64,000 bases of DNA from Bugula neritina (GCA_964035545.1 OZ037767.1:29931628-29995627), one strand, 5' to 3'. Positions 23,168 through 38,012 are shown, counted from the stretch's first letter. Numbers and translations are program-made. The notes: a model not told the origin generated them from the letters alone.

Positions 23168-24778
23168 TTTCTACTTAAATCTATTGGATTGCATAATTTT
23201 CACATTTTCTCTGCTCTAAGAATAACTGTTATAAGCGCATCCTCTATTTTGTTATCTTATATCCTCTTTACTTTCATCTGTTCTTTCTTCAACTTTATGT
23301 ACCCAACTGATCTGACCAACTTTGCATTTTATGCATTTTTTTAAATGTATGCATCAATACAAAGTATTTATATTGTTTATGCTGTTATCACATTTTATGA
23401 ATCTTTTATGATGATAATTATTTTATTTTTACATTGTGTTATCTTTTATTTCTTTATCTTGCATCTTTCATAGATATGCATGATTCCTACTTGCAATATG
23501 AGTTGTATTTATAATTATGTAATTTAAAAGGCACGCACTTTATTGTACTCAATTTATTGATAATACAGTAACCTGCACAGCCATTACTCTATGTCATCAT
23601 CTATGTGTCCATAGCATTAAAATACAACATGATACATTGTTATTATATATAGAATAATTAAAAAAACAGAAGTTCAGTTGTATTAAAAGCTGGGATCAAA
23701 AAGAGTGAGTTCTTTACTCATATGTAATTTGGTAGCATCACTTGCAGTGGTTAGTTAATAGAAAATATCTTACTGTGCAATCTGTGAATGATGTCTATAA
23801 TTCTGAGACTTCTGAAACGGTAGCTATTTGCTGTTGAGCTTCTGCATGATGATGATCAGTGACGTGCTGCTTCGACTGCTCGAATGGTTTTTAGGGTTTT
23901 AGAGTTATCTTTTCATTATGACTATTTTGTTGTTGTCGCTCTTTATTGGAACATTTTTGGTTAAATACGATTGTAGTAGAGGAATAAATAGTATCAATTG
24001 TAGCTTTTCCACTAATTGTAGCTCTTTGGCATTTCCTTGGCTGCTTCAATATTATAATATCAATATGGATACTGTGAGTATCGATAGTTGCTAGAATCTT
24101 CATAGGTAATAATCATTGCTAGAAGTCAATCATCTGTTAAAGTAAAACTTCCAAAATATATACGAAGATATTTATTTACATTTTTGATTAATTTATTTTG
24201 ATGTTGTGATTTTTAATGCGTAAAATCACTAAAAGTAAAATGGCAAAATGATTATCATTGTGATTATGATTGATCATAATTTGTAGTAAGATTTATATGG
24301 TATTAAATATTATGTTGATAAATACGTTTAGTTTTGTAATTATAAGTTTAAGTTTAATAGTATTTTTATATTTTATTTTTATTATTAGTGTTGACAAGTA
24401 AAGTAAACTTGATGTCTCAATTTTATTTCAAAAGTAGCCAGTACTACTATTGTCTATTAGTATAAGTATTACTATTACTATTAGTAGCTGTAAGTGAGTA
24501 AGTAACCATTTAAACTGAGACTTCAGCCCCAGGAGCTCCGTTCTTTCTGCAGTTGTTATTTAGTAATTTTTTTGCAGATTATCATTTTTTCACATAGACT
24601 TCTTGATTAGATTAAAGTCATTGATGATTACTATTATTATTACTATTAATTTTATGGTCTCGAAACAGTTTGGTGGTAAAGAAGAGTTGAAACAATCTTC
24701 ACTTTCAAGTTTAAGATACTTATATTTTTTAATATAATTAAACAATGTTTTTAATTTTTTTAGCTGCAGTAGACAATA
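23168..24778. other. AT-rich spacer between lectin receptor and HINT2-like gene
   Basis: No exon-like sequence seen. A cryptic simple stretch at 24430-24510 carries TACTATTACTATTAGTAG, akin to the larger tract at 30668-31015. The 24470-24545 part is less AT-rich and may belong to the HINT promoter. Confidence 0.5.
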
Positions 24779-25966
<1,188 letters not shown>

Positions 25967-26077
25967 TTCACATGCCGGCTCTTCTGAGAATTTGCCAACA
26001 ATATCAAAGCTGAAATTATTTGTTGATTAAAACCATGATTTACTTGTTGAAATGCTAACTGCCGGTTCTATTTATTA

Positions 26078-26083
26078 AATAAA
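26078..26083 (+). promoter_or_regulatory. Probable HINT2-like polyadenylation signal
   Basis: AATAAA 112 bp after the stop, followed by an A/T-rich and then T-rich stretch. A small inverted repeat, ATGTTGAACAT with a 2-nt loop, lies further on at 26156-26179. Confidence 0.6.
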
Positions 26084-26652
26084 CTTATGATATTTTAAAA
26101 AGAAAATAGTAGGGCTTGTTTTTTTATTATGTTTTATATTTCTTCATAATCGTAAATGTTGAACATAAATGTTCAACATAATTATAATTAATATTTACTT
26201 TTATGGTTTGTGATGTCACAATATTGCGCCATGTTACACTCTTGTATCATGCAACAAGCAATTTCACAGCATATAAAAAATTAAACATGGAACAGTGTAA
26301 AAAAACTTGATGTAAATTCACAGTTCAATGACAAGTATTTCAATGTACACATGTAAGGGTTTACAAGTAAAAAGAGAAAGATGTAAAATACTTTCCAGAG
26401 TCTTGTAAGCAAATACTGGAAAGAACAGGAGTTGTCATTCCATTCATAATGACTCAAAACCTACAAGAAACATCCATCATTAGATGCTAGTCGTTAATTC
26501 ATATTGAGATTCAAGAAATAAATACCAACCCAGAATGCAGTGGTGGTAGATGATGCCATTGTGTATGATTTAATTTGCAATAATTGTTTATGTTCTTGAA
26601 CCTAATGGTGAACTAAGCAGTTTTACAAGCCATTGAAAACCATTTTCAATTG

Positions 26653-26658
26653 TTTATT
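26653..26658 (-). promoter_or_regulatory. Possible PUSL1 polyadenylation signal
   Basis: AATAAA on the minus strand, 118 bp after the stop. HINT2-like and PUSL1 transcripts would end about 570 bp apart without overlap. Confidence 0.45.
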
Positions 26659-26775
26659 AAATTTCTAATAGTTAAATGATATATAAATAGTAGTTTCTAA
26701 CGAATTGATAAAATATGTGAGCTGCATGAAGCTTGAAAGGATAACATAAAAACGTTACCGATTTTTGTTAGAATA

Positions 26776-29495
26776 CTAACAATATTGAAAAGCATAGTTT
26801 TGCAGAGTTGAAACAAAAGAATGAACACAAATTAAAGGAAAGTACATACACTGTGGGGGGTACACCATTTTTGTGAGACAGAGGCCTCCACTAGTAGCTA
26901 GTGGGATTTCACTCTCCTTCCTACCGAGTTCTGGGTGTGATAAAAGTTCCTCTAAACGTTCCACAGCGAGTTCACCTTTTGCTACAGCCAGCATAGCACC
27001 AACCATAAACCGTATCTAAACAGGTGATACATGCATCTCATAAACTGGATAACTTTATGTCTATATGGCAGCCAACGCTACTTTCCAAACATGTCTGCTG
27101 ACTTTGCTTCACAGATATGAAGATATACAGTAACTGTCCACTCAGCATTACTTTTGGGTGGTCAAGTTCGTGGTGGTGTCAAGTTAATTCTCAACTTCTA
27201 ACTAAATGCATCCACCATAAAGCACCATATTATGATGCAGACTAATGTATGGAGGCTTTGTAGTGAGTGCATAGATATTTACTGTATATATGAAGGGTGA
27301 GAGAGTTGTTGGCCCACACTTCTATTTCGCATGACATATTAAATGCTAGTTGATACAGCCACTCACCTGTTTGTGCATAAACCCTTGTCCTGAAAATATA
27401 ATATTCCAGAGTCGTATCTCTGGTGTTTCTTTGTTGGCACAAGATGTGAATGGAGCGGCTGAGCCTGCAACACATTGCAATGAAATGCAGATGAATAATA
27501 CTAAGCAATAATGTACAACACTCGCTGTGTGAAAGAAACACATTATCTTGCTGAACTATGACTACCCGAATACTTTCTAGGTGTTTATTTATCTTCCAGG
27601 AAATCTATAAAATTCTACAGAACTTGATAAGTTAAACTTCTCAGAACATTATAGGGCGGCTGCAGACATACACACTGCGCTTCTGTCTTACTGCATGCCA
27701 CACCTTAAACAAACCATAAAAATGTATACCTAACATGGCACCGTAAAACTCTTTCTTATACACATAAAAAACATATACCTAGTTCAACGGAGACTGAGCA
27801 CTGACGTACTACTCTTTGTAAGTATTTCTGGTGCAAATCCTTGGGCTCAACTCTGAACAAAGTGTAGTCATTCACACCAGAGAATATTTCAGCTGCCAAT
27901 TTAAGCTTCTCTACATTTAGACTATGTTTAGGTTCCCTGTGATGAGACAATAATACCGATGGTGAGGTCAGCAACAGCAGTAGATTGGCAGCTATTTACT
28001 TGGCGCAGTTTTAATTATGTTATGTTATTTGTATTTAAATTATTCTCACGTGATAGTTGGACGGCCTGTCCACTTCAGTTAAAAACTATTTTAGAGGTAA
28101 ATGCTGCACTTTTATAAGACCAGATTATGTCTAGGAGACTGCAATTGATGCCAAAAAACCCAATTCAGTGAGCAGCAAATTTAGAAAACTACTGGGTGAT
28201 AATTTAGTAGAACAGGTTAGAAAGCTGGGACTTACTTTGTCAGGCCGATCATTCCAGCTTCAAAAGCATCCATCTTGTTGATGCATTCAAGCATGCCCAC
28301 ATGGCTTGGCACTACTCCAAGACGGTAGACATAACACTTTTCAGTAGCACTTCTTCTGCAGTCGAAGGCTTTTGCATCTTCAGACACAAGTTTTATATCC
28401 CTCACACTGATAATACACACACTCAGTGATTTATGAATATATATTACGTAAATATGTCACTCTAGAGATAAAAGAAGCAGAAGAAGCAAAAAGTTGTAGA
28501 ATCGCAGTTACTTTTAGTTTGTTAAAAATACAAAACTAACTGAAATTCAACACACCACAAAAACTTGGAATACTACGAAGTTAATAGGAGCCTAAACTAT
28601 GAGCAATAATATGAATCTTAAGTTGACAACCACAACTCCATTTTATGTGGAATTCTAATAGAAGTTGCAGTCAGCTGACTCACCGTAGACACTCAGAGCT
28701 CTGCAGGAGATGCTGATTGAGTTGTTGGTGTAGGCTGGTGACCAGACTCTTGGTAACACTGAAATAGAATTACAGACCTGAGACTAACCAACTTCAAAAA
28801 TAATTTTTGTCTGCCAATAAAATAAAACAATATCTATATACCAAGTAATATTTCAAGTAATCTTTAGTTACCGTGTTTTCATAAACAAGGAGAAGCTGGC
28901 CACATTGACCACTGCATGAACACCAGCATCTGTTCTGGAAGCCAATCTTACCGGAACATTCCGCTCAACCTGCAGGACACTTTCTAAGGCATTCTACAAA
29001 CAGGGTATCACAAGCAACCACTAGATGGAGTATTACACTACATTACAGAGTAACTAGAAGATACAGAACACTCACACTGATACCACATGTTCATACACTA
29101 AAACTGTGAAAGCAAAGTTAATGTCATGTGTACAAATCAGTGAGCTTTTTAGAAATAAGGAGACTAATGCATCAGACAAGCTAATCATTATACAATGATT
29201 TAGCAACAGCTACTACCTGAATAGTGTGTTGAACAGTTTTTAGTGGTGGAAGCTGATACTGGGAACCTCTACAATAGAAAAATAGATATTTAAATTCACT
29301 AAAAGATGGCACTATACATGCTACCGAAAAATTCCATATTCTAATAAACTTGAATTTCCAAGCAGACTTGGTGTTATTGATGTTGCACATTATAAATTAA
29401 ATAGTATTGACTTTTTTTAATAAAATTATTTAGCATTACCTGAAAAACGTCCCAACATACGACAGAAAAAGACAAAAAGTGCGTTGTTTTTCCAT
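26776..29495 (-). CDS. PUSL1: tRNA pseudouridine synthase-like 1 (TruA family)
   Basis: Eight exons on the minus strand (5' to 3'): 29495-29440, 29268-29217, 28993-28872, 28758-28684, 28406-28236, 27936-27779, 27464-27367, 27015-26776; 323 aa. TruA-type enzymes isomerise uridine to pseudouridine in tRNA. Evidence: N-terminal FLSYVGTFFRGSQYQ; the catalytic block SRTDAGVHAVVN with Asp58; KCYVYRL (about 130); the DYTLFR segment; the C-terminal IIFSGQGFMHKQIRFMVGAM, the usual FxxxxxGFLxxQVRxMxG region. The short length and the divergent FxxYVGTxFxG fit PUSL1, which in mammals is mitochondrial, better than PUS1 or PUS3. The start at 29495 is chosen because it is in frame with the first conserved block; an ATG 4 bp upstream is out of frame. 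The tail after SGGLCLTKMVYP is longer and unlike the family. Confidence 0.88.
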
Positions 29496-29739
29496 CCATG
29501 AAGGTTCATTCAAAGTCACAAATCACAAGCCCAAACACTGCAAAATTTTAATTGATATGAACTGGCAGGTTTTTGCTATGAAAAGTTTGAAAAGTTGGGT
29601 TCACTTAAGTAACGATATACTGCTACTTTGAAAAGCGATGAGAAAATATGGTTTGTTTACAAAAACATAACTCATAAGAAAATAAAAGATATAAGAAAGC
29701 CATTGGACTTGGTTCAACATCCCTTGATCATGATCTTTA

Positions 29740-31015
29740 AAACCATTAACCAAAGTTACTAGCCTTAACTAATACTAATAGTAATAGTAATACTATTATT
29801 TTAGTAAAAGTTATTAACTCTAAGTGTTGGCATTACTGTTAACCTTATCTTACGACTTATACTTATAGTTATACAGCAAATGTAACTTAGCTACGTTTTT
29901 ATTTTACACTGACACTCTTTAGATTTATAGTTAGCGTTACTCTTACAGTTACTCTCTCAATTCTAATACCGATACAATCAAATATTATAGTATTTATAAT
30001 TCAAATTTCAATACTAATACTCAAATAGTATTACCAATAGTAATAGTAATTTTTATTTTACTTTTGTTTTTTAAGTTTTAGCCTTTACGTTAAACTTTAA
30101 CTTAAAGCCAAGAGCGGGGACGACTTACGAGTAAGCCTAATTAGTAATTATTACTAAACAATTAAAGTAAAATTAAAGCTACAGTCCCTGTTATTGTAAT
30201 TATATTATAAGTCGTACTCATGCTAATACTTAGTGATAATCTGAGTAAATCTCAATCAGTCAATGCATGGGTCATGGGACAGTCATGGGTTTGGGGTTGT
30301 GAATTTAAATCCAAGGCGAAAAAAGTTTAGGGACAAAATTCTTTTTCGACCTTACAAAATCGCTAATTCTTTACTTCAGTAGTTTGTTTACCTGCAGTAC
30401 ATAATATTAAAAGGTCAATGTCATCTAATCAGTTTCCGGTGATTGACGACTCATCAATTACATTATTTTTCAATTCTCAAGCCAAAACTATAAGTATAAG
30501 TAACTGTAAGTGTAAAGTGTGAAGTGTTCTTCGAAAAATGTAGAAAACATCATGATGATAATACAATAATTATTTGTAGTAAAAATTTTAATGTATGGTA
30601 TTAAATAGTGTTAATAGTCGTTATTCATGTAGCATTGTAAATCCTTTGAGAAACTGAAGCAGAAGTGTATTATTACTATTAGTATTACTATTAGTATTAC
30701 TATTACTATTAGTATTACTGTATTAGTATTATTACTATTAGTATTACTATTAGTATTTCTATTTGTATTACTATTAATATTACTATTACTATTACTAATA
30801 CTATTACTATTAGTGTTACTATTAGTATTAGACTTAATATTACTAATTTAATTAGTATTACTATTAGTATTAGTATTACAAATACACTATTACTATTAGT
30901 AATACTAATAGTAATACTATTACTATTAGTATTATTATTTTAATTATTCATTATAATACTAATAGTAATAATAATACTATTACTGTATTAGTAATACTAA
31001 TACTAATACTCAGTA
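29740..31015. repeat. Cryptically simple region with TATTAC microsatellite, between PUSL1 and RER1
   Basis: From 29740 to 30240 the sequence is a loose mix of TTAACTNTAA and ACTAATAGTAATA words. From 30668 to 31015 it is a clear trinucleotide-like array of TATTACTATTAG and its complement, with both orientations present, so it can fold back. It lies in the shared upstream region of PUSL1 (-) and RER1 (+). Confidence 0.8.
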
Positions 31016-31608
31016 AAAGATTGTAACTGTTAAATACTACAAACTAAAACTCAATTAAGTACTAGTAGTAGTACAAACCAATTAATAATTTCTTTGCCAT
31101 TTAATCAATCAATCGATTTACCAGTGATGCTACATTACTACAATTAATATTCAGGCTCTTAATCACAATTAATTGATGGTCAATCAATATCATTATCATA
31201 ATGATAATCATAGTGTATAAAAGGAAGTTATTCATTATTCATTATTGATCATGGTCTTAATCAACATGAAAATAAAGATCAAGTGGTTATCAAATTCTTA
31301 GTTTTGTTTTAATTAATGTTCACATGTTATATTGTCACAAAAATGTTTGCGAATCAAAGTGATATTTTTATTTTGTTTTATGTTGAAGATATAAAAGCTA
31401 GTTTTTAATTTGATGTAAATAACTGTTGAGCATAATTTACTTTGTAATTGTGTATAGCAAGTATAGCTATTTGTTATTATAAATTAATTTTTAGAATAAA
31501 ATTTTCATTCATATTTTATGAAGATGCTTGTAGAGTTGATCAGCCAAGTGTCGTTTAAAATAGGGACTATAAAATACCACTAATATTTTTGTTGTTATAT
31601 CAGAAGCC

Positions 31609-34600
31609 ATGATTGATGAAGCAGACTCCGGAGATGCTATTAATCAGCCGTCTGCTATATCTAAGAAACTTACTCACTTAGGAAACGTATGTATGACTTC
31701 ATGTTTTCTTTTACTATTACTCTTTTTCCTATAATAATTTATTTCTTATGACAGTGTATTCTTTAACATAGCCTTATATTTTAGTTAAATAGTAACTCAT
31801 ACATTTCTTTGCAAAAATATTTTTGCTTTCTATACCCAAAACTACAACAACAAAAATTTCTAGGGCTAAGTTTAAAAATTCTAAATATATTTTAATATCT
31901 CTTTTCAGATATACCAGACATACTTAGACCGAGCCGTGCCCCATGCCGCTGCCAGATGGGTAGTGCTGCTGATTCTTATCGTACTTTATGTCGTTCGAAT
32001 TATTCTACTACCGGTAAGTGAATTTTCATTGCGGTTTTTATTCTTCACTATTCAAATGTTAGCTTGTCAAGGCACGCATTTCATGCTGATTGGAGTATTA
32101 TTTATAGTGAGTACGATTCTTCAATTTCTATTAAAATCACTCTTTTGATGCACAATTTATCTTACAATATATCTGCAGTAGAGTTCCAGGGCTACTATGT
32201 CACATGACTGTTTAGACTGATTCTCTACCTACTGTTCTGTAGACTACCCAGTAGTAACATATTACACAGTATTACTATTTAATCATTCATTTGATTTACA
32301 AACTACCACAGCCAATATAACAGGTGGTAGTTTGATGTAAACTAAGACAGGGAAAATAAGCTTCTAATTTCAAGTAAGCTTCTTACTCAGTTACTTACAC
32401 TATTTGTTACAGAGGTGGTACATACATACTTACCCAGTTACTTACACTATCTGTTACAGAGGTGGTACATACTTACTCAGTTACTTACACTATTTGTTAC
32501 AGGGATGGTACATAGTTACTTACGCTTTAGGCATATATTTGTTGAGTCTACTACTTGCTTTCCTTACACCAAAAGTAGACCCAGCCTTGCAAAGACTTGA
32601 GGAAGATGGTGAGTATCTATTGTATATTCAGTGAACCAAATATTGCTAGCAGCTGTGTGCATCATACATGGTGGGAAAACTCCAAAATTCAGTAATAATT
32701 TTGTGTCGCATAACAATTTCCTCATATTTAGTGGAATCATTGTTGTATGTGTTTTATTATTGCAGAAGATGGTCCTAGTTTACCCACCAAACAAAGTGAA
32801 GAATTCCGCCCTTTCATTCGCAGATTGCCAGAGTTCAAGTTTTGGTGAGAAACAGTATTTATACAGTTCTTATACAATATTATACAGTCCTTATGCAATA
32901 TTATACAGTCCTTATACAATATTATACAGTCCTTATACAATATTATACAGTCCTTATACAATATTATACAGTCCTTATACAATATTATACAGTCCTTATA
33001 CAATATTATACAGTCCTTATACAATATTATACAGTCCTTATGCAATATTATACAGTCCTTATGCAATATTATACAGTCCTTATACAATATTATACAGTCC
33101 TTATACAATATTATACAGTCCTTCTACAATATTATACAGTCCTTATGCAATATTATACAGTCCTTATACAGTATCATACAGTCCTTATACAATATTATAC
33201 AGTTCTTATACAATATTATACAGTCCTTATACAATATTATACAGTCCTTATACAATATTATACAGTCCTTATACAGTATCATACAGTCCTTATACAATAT
33301 TATACAGTCCTTATACAATATTATACACTATTTATACAGTATTGTACACTATTATACAATATTTATAGAGTATCTATACAGTATTACACAGTCTATATTG
33401 TACTACAGGGTCTCAGCAAGCAAGGCAATGCTAATGGCTCTGACAGCCACCTGCTTTAACTTCACAGACATCCCAGTTTTCTGGCCAATTCTTGTCATCT
33501 ATTTCTGTCTGTTAGTCTTCTTCACCATGAAGAAGCAGATCAAGGTGAGTCACCCTTACCCTAGCACTGTAGGGGGTAGCAGGGGGCATGAATCCACCTC
33601 TGAATGAACTTATTAACCCAAGTAGTATATAATATGATATGTTGAACAATTCTGGGATAAGCTAAAGTATGGACAGCATCTTACCAGTATTTCAATTTGC
33701 GCATGATGTATGTTATGTGTGGAAATATGCGCTTTTGTCAAGACAATCTCCACCAATGTCTTTTATTTAAGAGTTGTCTACTTTTATATACCGATTATTG
33801 AGATAGCTAATCACTATCTCTCATTTGAACACAGTCTAAAGTGTAGCCCAAGTACCTCTGGTGTATATAAGCTAATGTATAGGTCTTATATGCAATATAT
33901 TATGCAAAGTGCTATTTCTCTATGGACAATCTTTCTATTCAATTTTGATGTCTTATTTTTTCTGTAATAGTTTGCCCAGTAAAGACTCACTCATATTCTT
34001 TAATGTTTCAACTACTAATGTAGATACTGTGTAGGTGTTATGTAGATACTGTGTAGGTGTTATGTAGATACTGTGTAGGTGTTATGTATATACTGTGTAG
34101 GTGTTATGTAGATACTGTGTAGGTGTTATGTAGATACTGTGTAGGTGTTATGTAGATACTGTGTAGGTGTTATGTAGATACTGTGTAGGTGTTATGTAGA
34201 TACTGCGTAGGTGTTATGTAGATACTGTGAAGGTGTTATGTAGACACTGTGTAGGTGTTATGTAGATACTGTGTAGGTGTTATGTATATACTGTGTAGGT
34301 GTTATGTAGATACTGTGTAGGTGTTATGTAGATACTGTGTAGGTGTGTAGCTGATTTAGTGTCAATCACTTACCATTTTGAAAGATAACTAGTTGTTTTG
34401 CTAACTGTAATATATAAATATTTATTTCAGTGAGTTGTGTTTTTTGGAGTTATCTTTCTTTATATGTGTTCACAAAATGTCCAACCACATTGATTGAATT
34501 TCTGCACGGACAGCACTGACAACTAAACAGCGCTGTTTTGTGCGAATTTAATGCGGTCAAAATGCTTATGCTTGAAAAGTTGTTGTGGTAGTGATGTAAT

Positions 34601-36007
34601 TGTCTGTGTTCCGTTTAGTGAGTCCACTTGTCACATTTCAGTTTTATGTCTTTATTCCAATCAATTGCAAGTTCTTTGAAATTTCGAGGGATATTTTAAA
34701 ATAAAATAATTCATAACCTGCACAGTAAAACTATTGGCAAATACAGTTTGTCACTGGAGTTTTGCTCTCTTTGGCAACATATTGAATGTGGCAACAACTC
34801 CCAATCATGTGGCTAGGCCTTTTGTAGATTATGAAACATTTATTCTGTTCCAACTTTGTTTAATGAGATTCATTAATGATTTGTAATCTTGCAGCTATTA
34901 TATATAATAATTGCAAGATTATCATTTAAAATTTAATTTAGGAATTTTATTCACTTGAAGTTGCTGCTATTCATGTCATTGTTTTATCTCTTTCAGCATA
35001 TGCTTAAGTACAAGTATATACCCATGACAACTGGGAAGACAGTATACCAAGGTAAAGCAGACAGTAGTTAAAGATCAATGTGTAGCCAGTGTGCACTCAC
35101 TCAAGTCTATATATAACTATTATTCAGAGTTCACAGTTAATTGATTGTACAGTTATTTTTTATAGTACTGACTCGGCATCACCTCCTATGGTCATATAAA
35201 GAGACAGTAGCTTAACTTGTAGTTGTGTTATTTTTGCTGTAGTAACATCATGCTGCGGTAGTATTGAGTAGTAAGAAAGGAAATTGGTTGGACAACTCCT
35301 TTTTTCTGTAATTGTGAAATTTCAGCTTATTTCTTCTATCTTAGAAAGGCTATATCCTGAACCTGGTTGAAAATGATTTTTAAGTTTTGCTACTACGTGA
35401 CCCAGTGGTGTTGTTTTTGTCGGTCACTTTTATCTCTACATCATAGATAACAAGCTATAACGTAAATATTATTATGGTGGTTACTGCTAGTACGTATGTG
35501 TTATTATGTAGTCATTAGGGTTGCTCAGCTTTTAATGTAGACCTTGTCATGCATTCAATAATTTATTGCTGATAACAATTACTTATAACTATTGAAGTAG
35601 TTTTAATAAATTAAGGAATAAATAAATTTATGAGATATGAATCTAATCTGGCTGTTTTGCTACATTACTTGGCTGTAGAGGCACTGCTGATACATACGAG
35701 CCAATGCTTTGTATACATTTCTAAAACTGTAATATCATTCCGCTAATTATACTGGCCATTGGTTTTATTTTTGTTCTACTGATAGTTTGAAGGTCACATT
35801 CTCAAGGTTGCCAAGTATTTATAATATGAGTCATCGTATTTGTTTCTTACCTGCTTCCGTTGACCTTCAGTAAATGGCTGCAATATTATGATACCCAAGT
35901 TACAGCAGTTGCTTCAAATCTGCACTTTGTAACGTGAGAAATGTTTATTTTCACATGCAGCGGCTAAGCCCCACCCAGGAGAGGTTACAGGTGCACAGGA
36001 AGTGTAA
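31609..36007 (+). CDS. RER1: RER1, retention in endoplasmic reticulum sorting receptor 1
   Basis: Exons 31609-31686, 31909-32013, 32503-32608, 32766-32844, 33409-33544, 34997-35051, 35961-36007 give 201 aa; human RER1 is 196. RER1 is a cis-Golgi four-helix membrane protein that returns escaped ER membrane proteins in COPI vesicles. Conserved blocks: [17 protein letters not shown] (about 27-43), helices around [18 protein letters not shown] and [42 protein letters not shown] (about 109-124), [14 protein letters not shown] with [17 protein letters not shown], and KYIPMTTGK. It begins with an acidic N-terminus (MIDEADSGD). A pyrimidine-AG just before the ATG (31602-31604) suggests a 5' UTR intron. 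The exon 3 acceptor lies in a tandem repeat, and introns 4 and 5 carry minisatellites. Confidence 0.96.
32380..32525. repeat. 43-47-bp tandem repeat containing the RER1 exon 3 acceptor
   Basis: Three copies of TTACTTACACTATTTGTTAC plus AG plus the exon start (RGGTGGTACATA in the copies, GGATGGTACATA in the exon). Acceptor AGs end at 32412, 32459 and the used 32502. Confidence 0.92.
32860..33390. repeat. 21-bp minisatellite filling RER1 intron 4
   Basis: More than 20 copies of a 21-bp unit, TACAATATTATACAGTCCTT plus A, occupy almost the whole 564-bp intron. The unit length is a multiple of three, giving long false open frames on both strands. Each unit has ATACAG, which resembles a weak acceptor. 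Confidence 0.95.
34020..34347. repeat. 22-bp minisatellite in RER1 intron 5
   Basis: About 15 copies of a 22-bp unit with core GTAGATACTGTGTAGGTGTT. Copies are very similar, so the array is probably young and polymorphic. It is more than 450 bp from either exon. Confidence 0.95.
34884..34920. repeat. Inverted repeat in RER1 intron 5
   Basis: AATCTTGCA, then a self-complementary TATTATATATAATA core flanked by two mismatched bases on each side, then TGCAAGATT. It lies about 75 bp before exon 6. Confidence 0.75.
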
Positions 36008-36221
36008 AACTATTCTGAATTAATGTAAAGTTTGTAAGTATATCCACTTACACATCTTCCCAGCTGCCCATCTCTCAATTTCTCTGGTCGTCGCGGTTTT
36101 CTCAACTTTGGTCGGATGTACTCATATGAAATTAACAAGTTTTACAGAGTTTAGTAACGCAGACACTTCATGACATACATATTGAATTATCAATGTAGTA
36201 TTTAATTTTATTTTACTGAAC

Positions 36222-36227
36222 AATAAA
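36222..36227 (+). promoter_or_regulatory. Probable RER1 polyadenylation signal
   Basis: AATAAA 215 bp after the stop codon, followed by GTGTAATTACC. Confidence 0.6.
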
Positions 36228-37917
36228 GTGTAATTACCTTCGAAGAATGTATTAAGTTTTTGCTAAGGCATTGGTAGAGTAAGTATTGTAGATATACCCT
36301 ACTAGGAGAGGAGATAGAAAAGAATATGATTTCATTTAATGAAATTTAATACCAAAACTATATATATATATACACGTCTTCAAGGTCACAGTGAAAGCTT
36401 ACTATGATAACTCAGTGTAACACTTAGTCTTGTTTGAGGGTCAGCCTTTTTATTACTTCAAATGTTGGTTGAAAATTTTAGTAGAGTTCTACATTTTTAG
36501 GTTAATAATACACCCTGAATGCCTGCAGCAGTAAATGCATATAAATTCAGGTGCCGATAGAATTTCATTTGAGATGCAGAAAACATTTTACTAGAATTAT
36601 CTGCTTTTGAAACTCGTCCACACTGGTTTACTTCAATAAATGTTTGGAGACATATTCGGAGTTACTAAACCTCAGGAGAGGAATAGAAAACCTAGAAATG
36701 AATTTGTAGTTCTCAGAATATGCTCAAACTTTTTGCTCATAGCATTTGCCTTAAGCATGTGAAATATTGTATGTATATATATTCATGTATAATGGTAATA
36801 TATTTTAGTAGTATTACATATTACTACACTGTAGTCATACATTATGCACTGCAATTTTACATTACGCTGTGAAAATCTTTTCATTCATGTTTTCTTTTTA
36901 TGTAGTTTTTGATGAATTGTAATTTAATCATTTTTGTTATTGTTGCAATTTTCTGGCTGGAAGCAATTTAAGTTTTTTGTTATTCACAGTTGATAGAACT
37001 TTGTGGTATGTTGTCATGTTGATGATTGGGCATTTTTATTGTCTGAACTTAATATAATGTGTAGTCGGTGTTATTAAAGCTGGTCTTCCCCATAGTGAAA
37101 TGCTAGGAAAGTTCTGTAGTCCCTTCAACCTTAAAGGCACACCCGACATGTTTAGATTTGCAGTACTTGGTAATAATACACTGGTTAAAATAGCAGTTTG
37201 TCTGGTCTAATATTTAATTAGGTCTGTCCCTTGAGTAAGTTTTTTCTCAAAATATCCCTAAAGCCACCAACACATGTATGTTCTTTCCAAAGATGTATTT
37301 TTTTGGGTTTTAGTAGGTGTTGTGGTAATAAAAAAGTGGGGAGGGGTTAAACAGTGCAAGAAGAAAACAGCCAAGTTGTTGAAGGGCTTTAGTGTCTAAA
37401 AGCTAGTTGGATCTTTATTAAAAATTAAAATGCTTTCCTTCAGATTTGATGGTGAAAATAGTTGGCAGAAATAAGCAATAAGAGAAAAATATTTATTTAG
37501 AAAATTCAGAAAAGTGTCGTTTTTTACTCGGCATTCTTTTTAAAATTCAACTTGCTTTACTTTTCTATTTGATCAGTTTATTGCTACTTTTAGGTTAGTA
37601 AATCGCATTTTTAACTCATATTTACGTAGAAAAAAATTTATTTTGTTCGTTTTTATTCAATGTTCTCACAGTGAGCAAAGAAAGGTTGCAGTATAAAAAA
37701 TTTTGCATAGGGAAAACAACTTCAACATTACAAAGCATATACACACGCAAGCATACACACACACACAGTTGTATATTAAATCAATAATTCAACTGCTTAT
37801 AGTCAACTCTTCTACTCTTCTAAGCTCAGAGTAAGTGCATCCTTGCAACAGTGTAATTTCAAGAGTGTAGTGTAACATCGTAGGTGTAGTGGTGTAGCAG
37901 CAGCGTGGTAAAAAGCA

Positions 37918-38012
37918 TACAGTGGGGTAAACAACATATAGTAGGTGAACAGCATATAGTGTGGTGAACAGCATATAGTAGGGTGAACAGCATATAGTAG
38001 GGTGAACAGCAT
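37918..38012. repeat. ~20-bp tandem repeat
   Basis: About five copies of a unit with core GTGAACAGCATATAGTA, with small length differences between copies. Confidence 0.85.

Noticed and set aside
29181-29390. 69-codon minus-strand frame as a complete small protein
   Set aside because: Only the part 29217-29268 is coding, as PUSL1 exon 2; the rest is intron read-through.
32631-33459. Open frames of up to 245 codons with YTILYSP / IQYYTVL / MYKDCIIL repeats
   Set aside because: Products of a 21-bp intronic minisatellite, whose length is a multiple of three; the true coding exons of RER1 (32766-32844 and 33409-33544) flank it and use another path.
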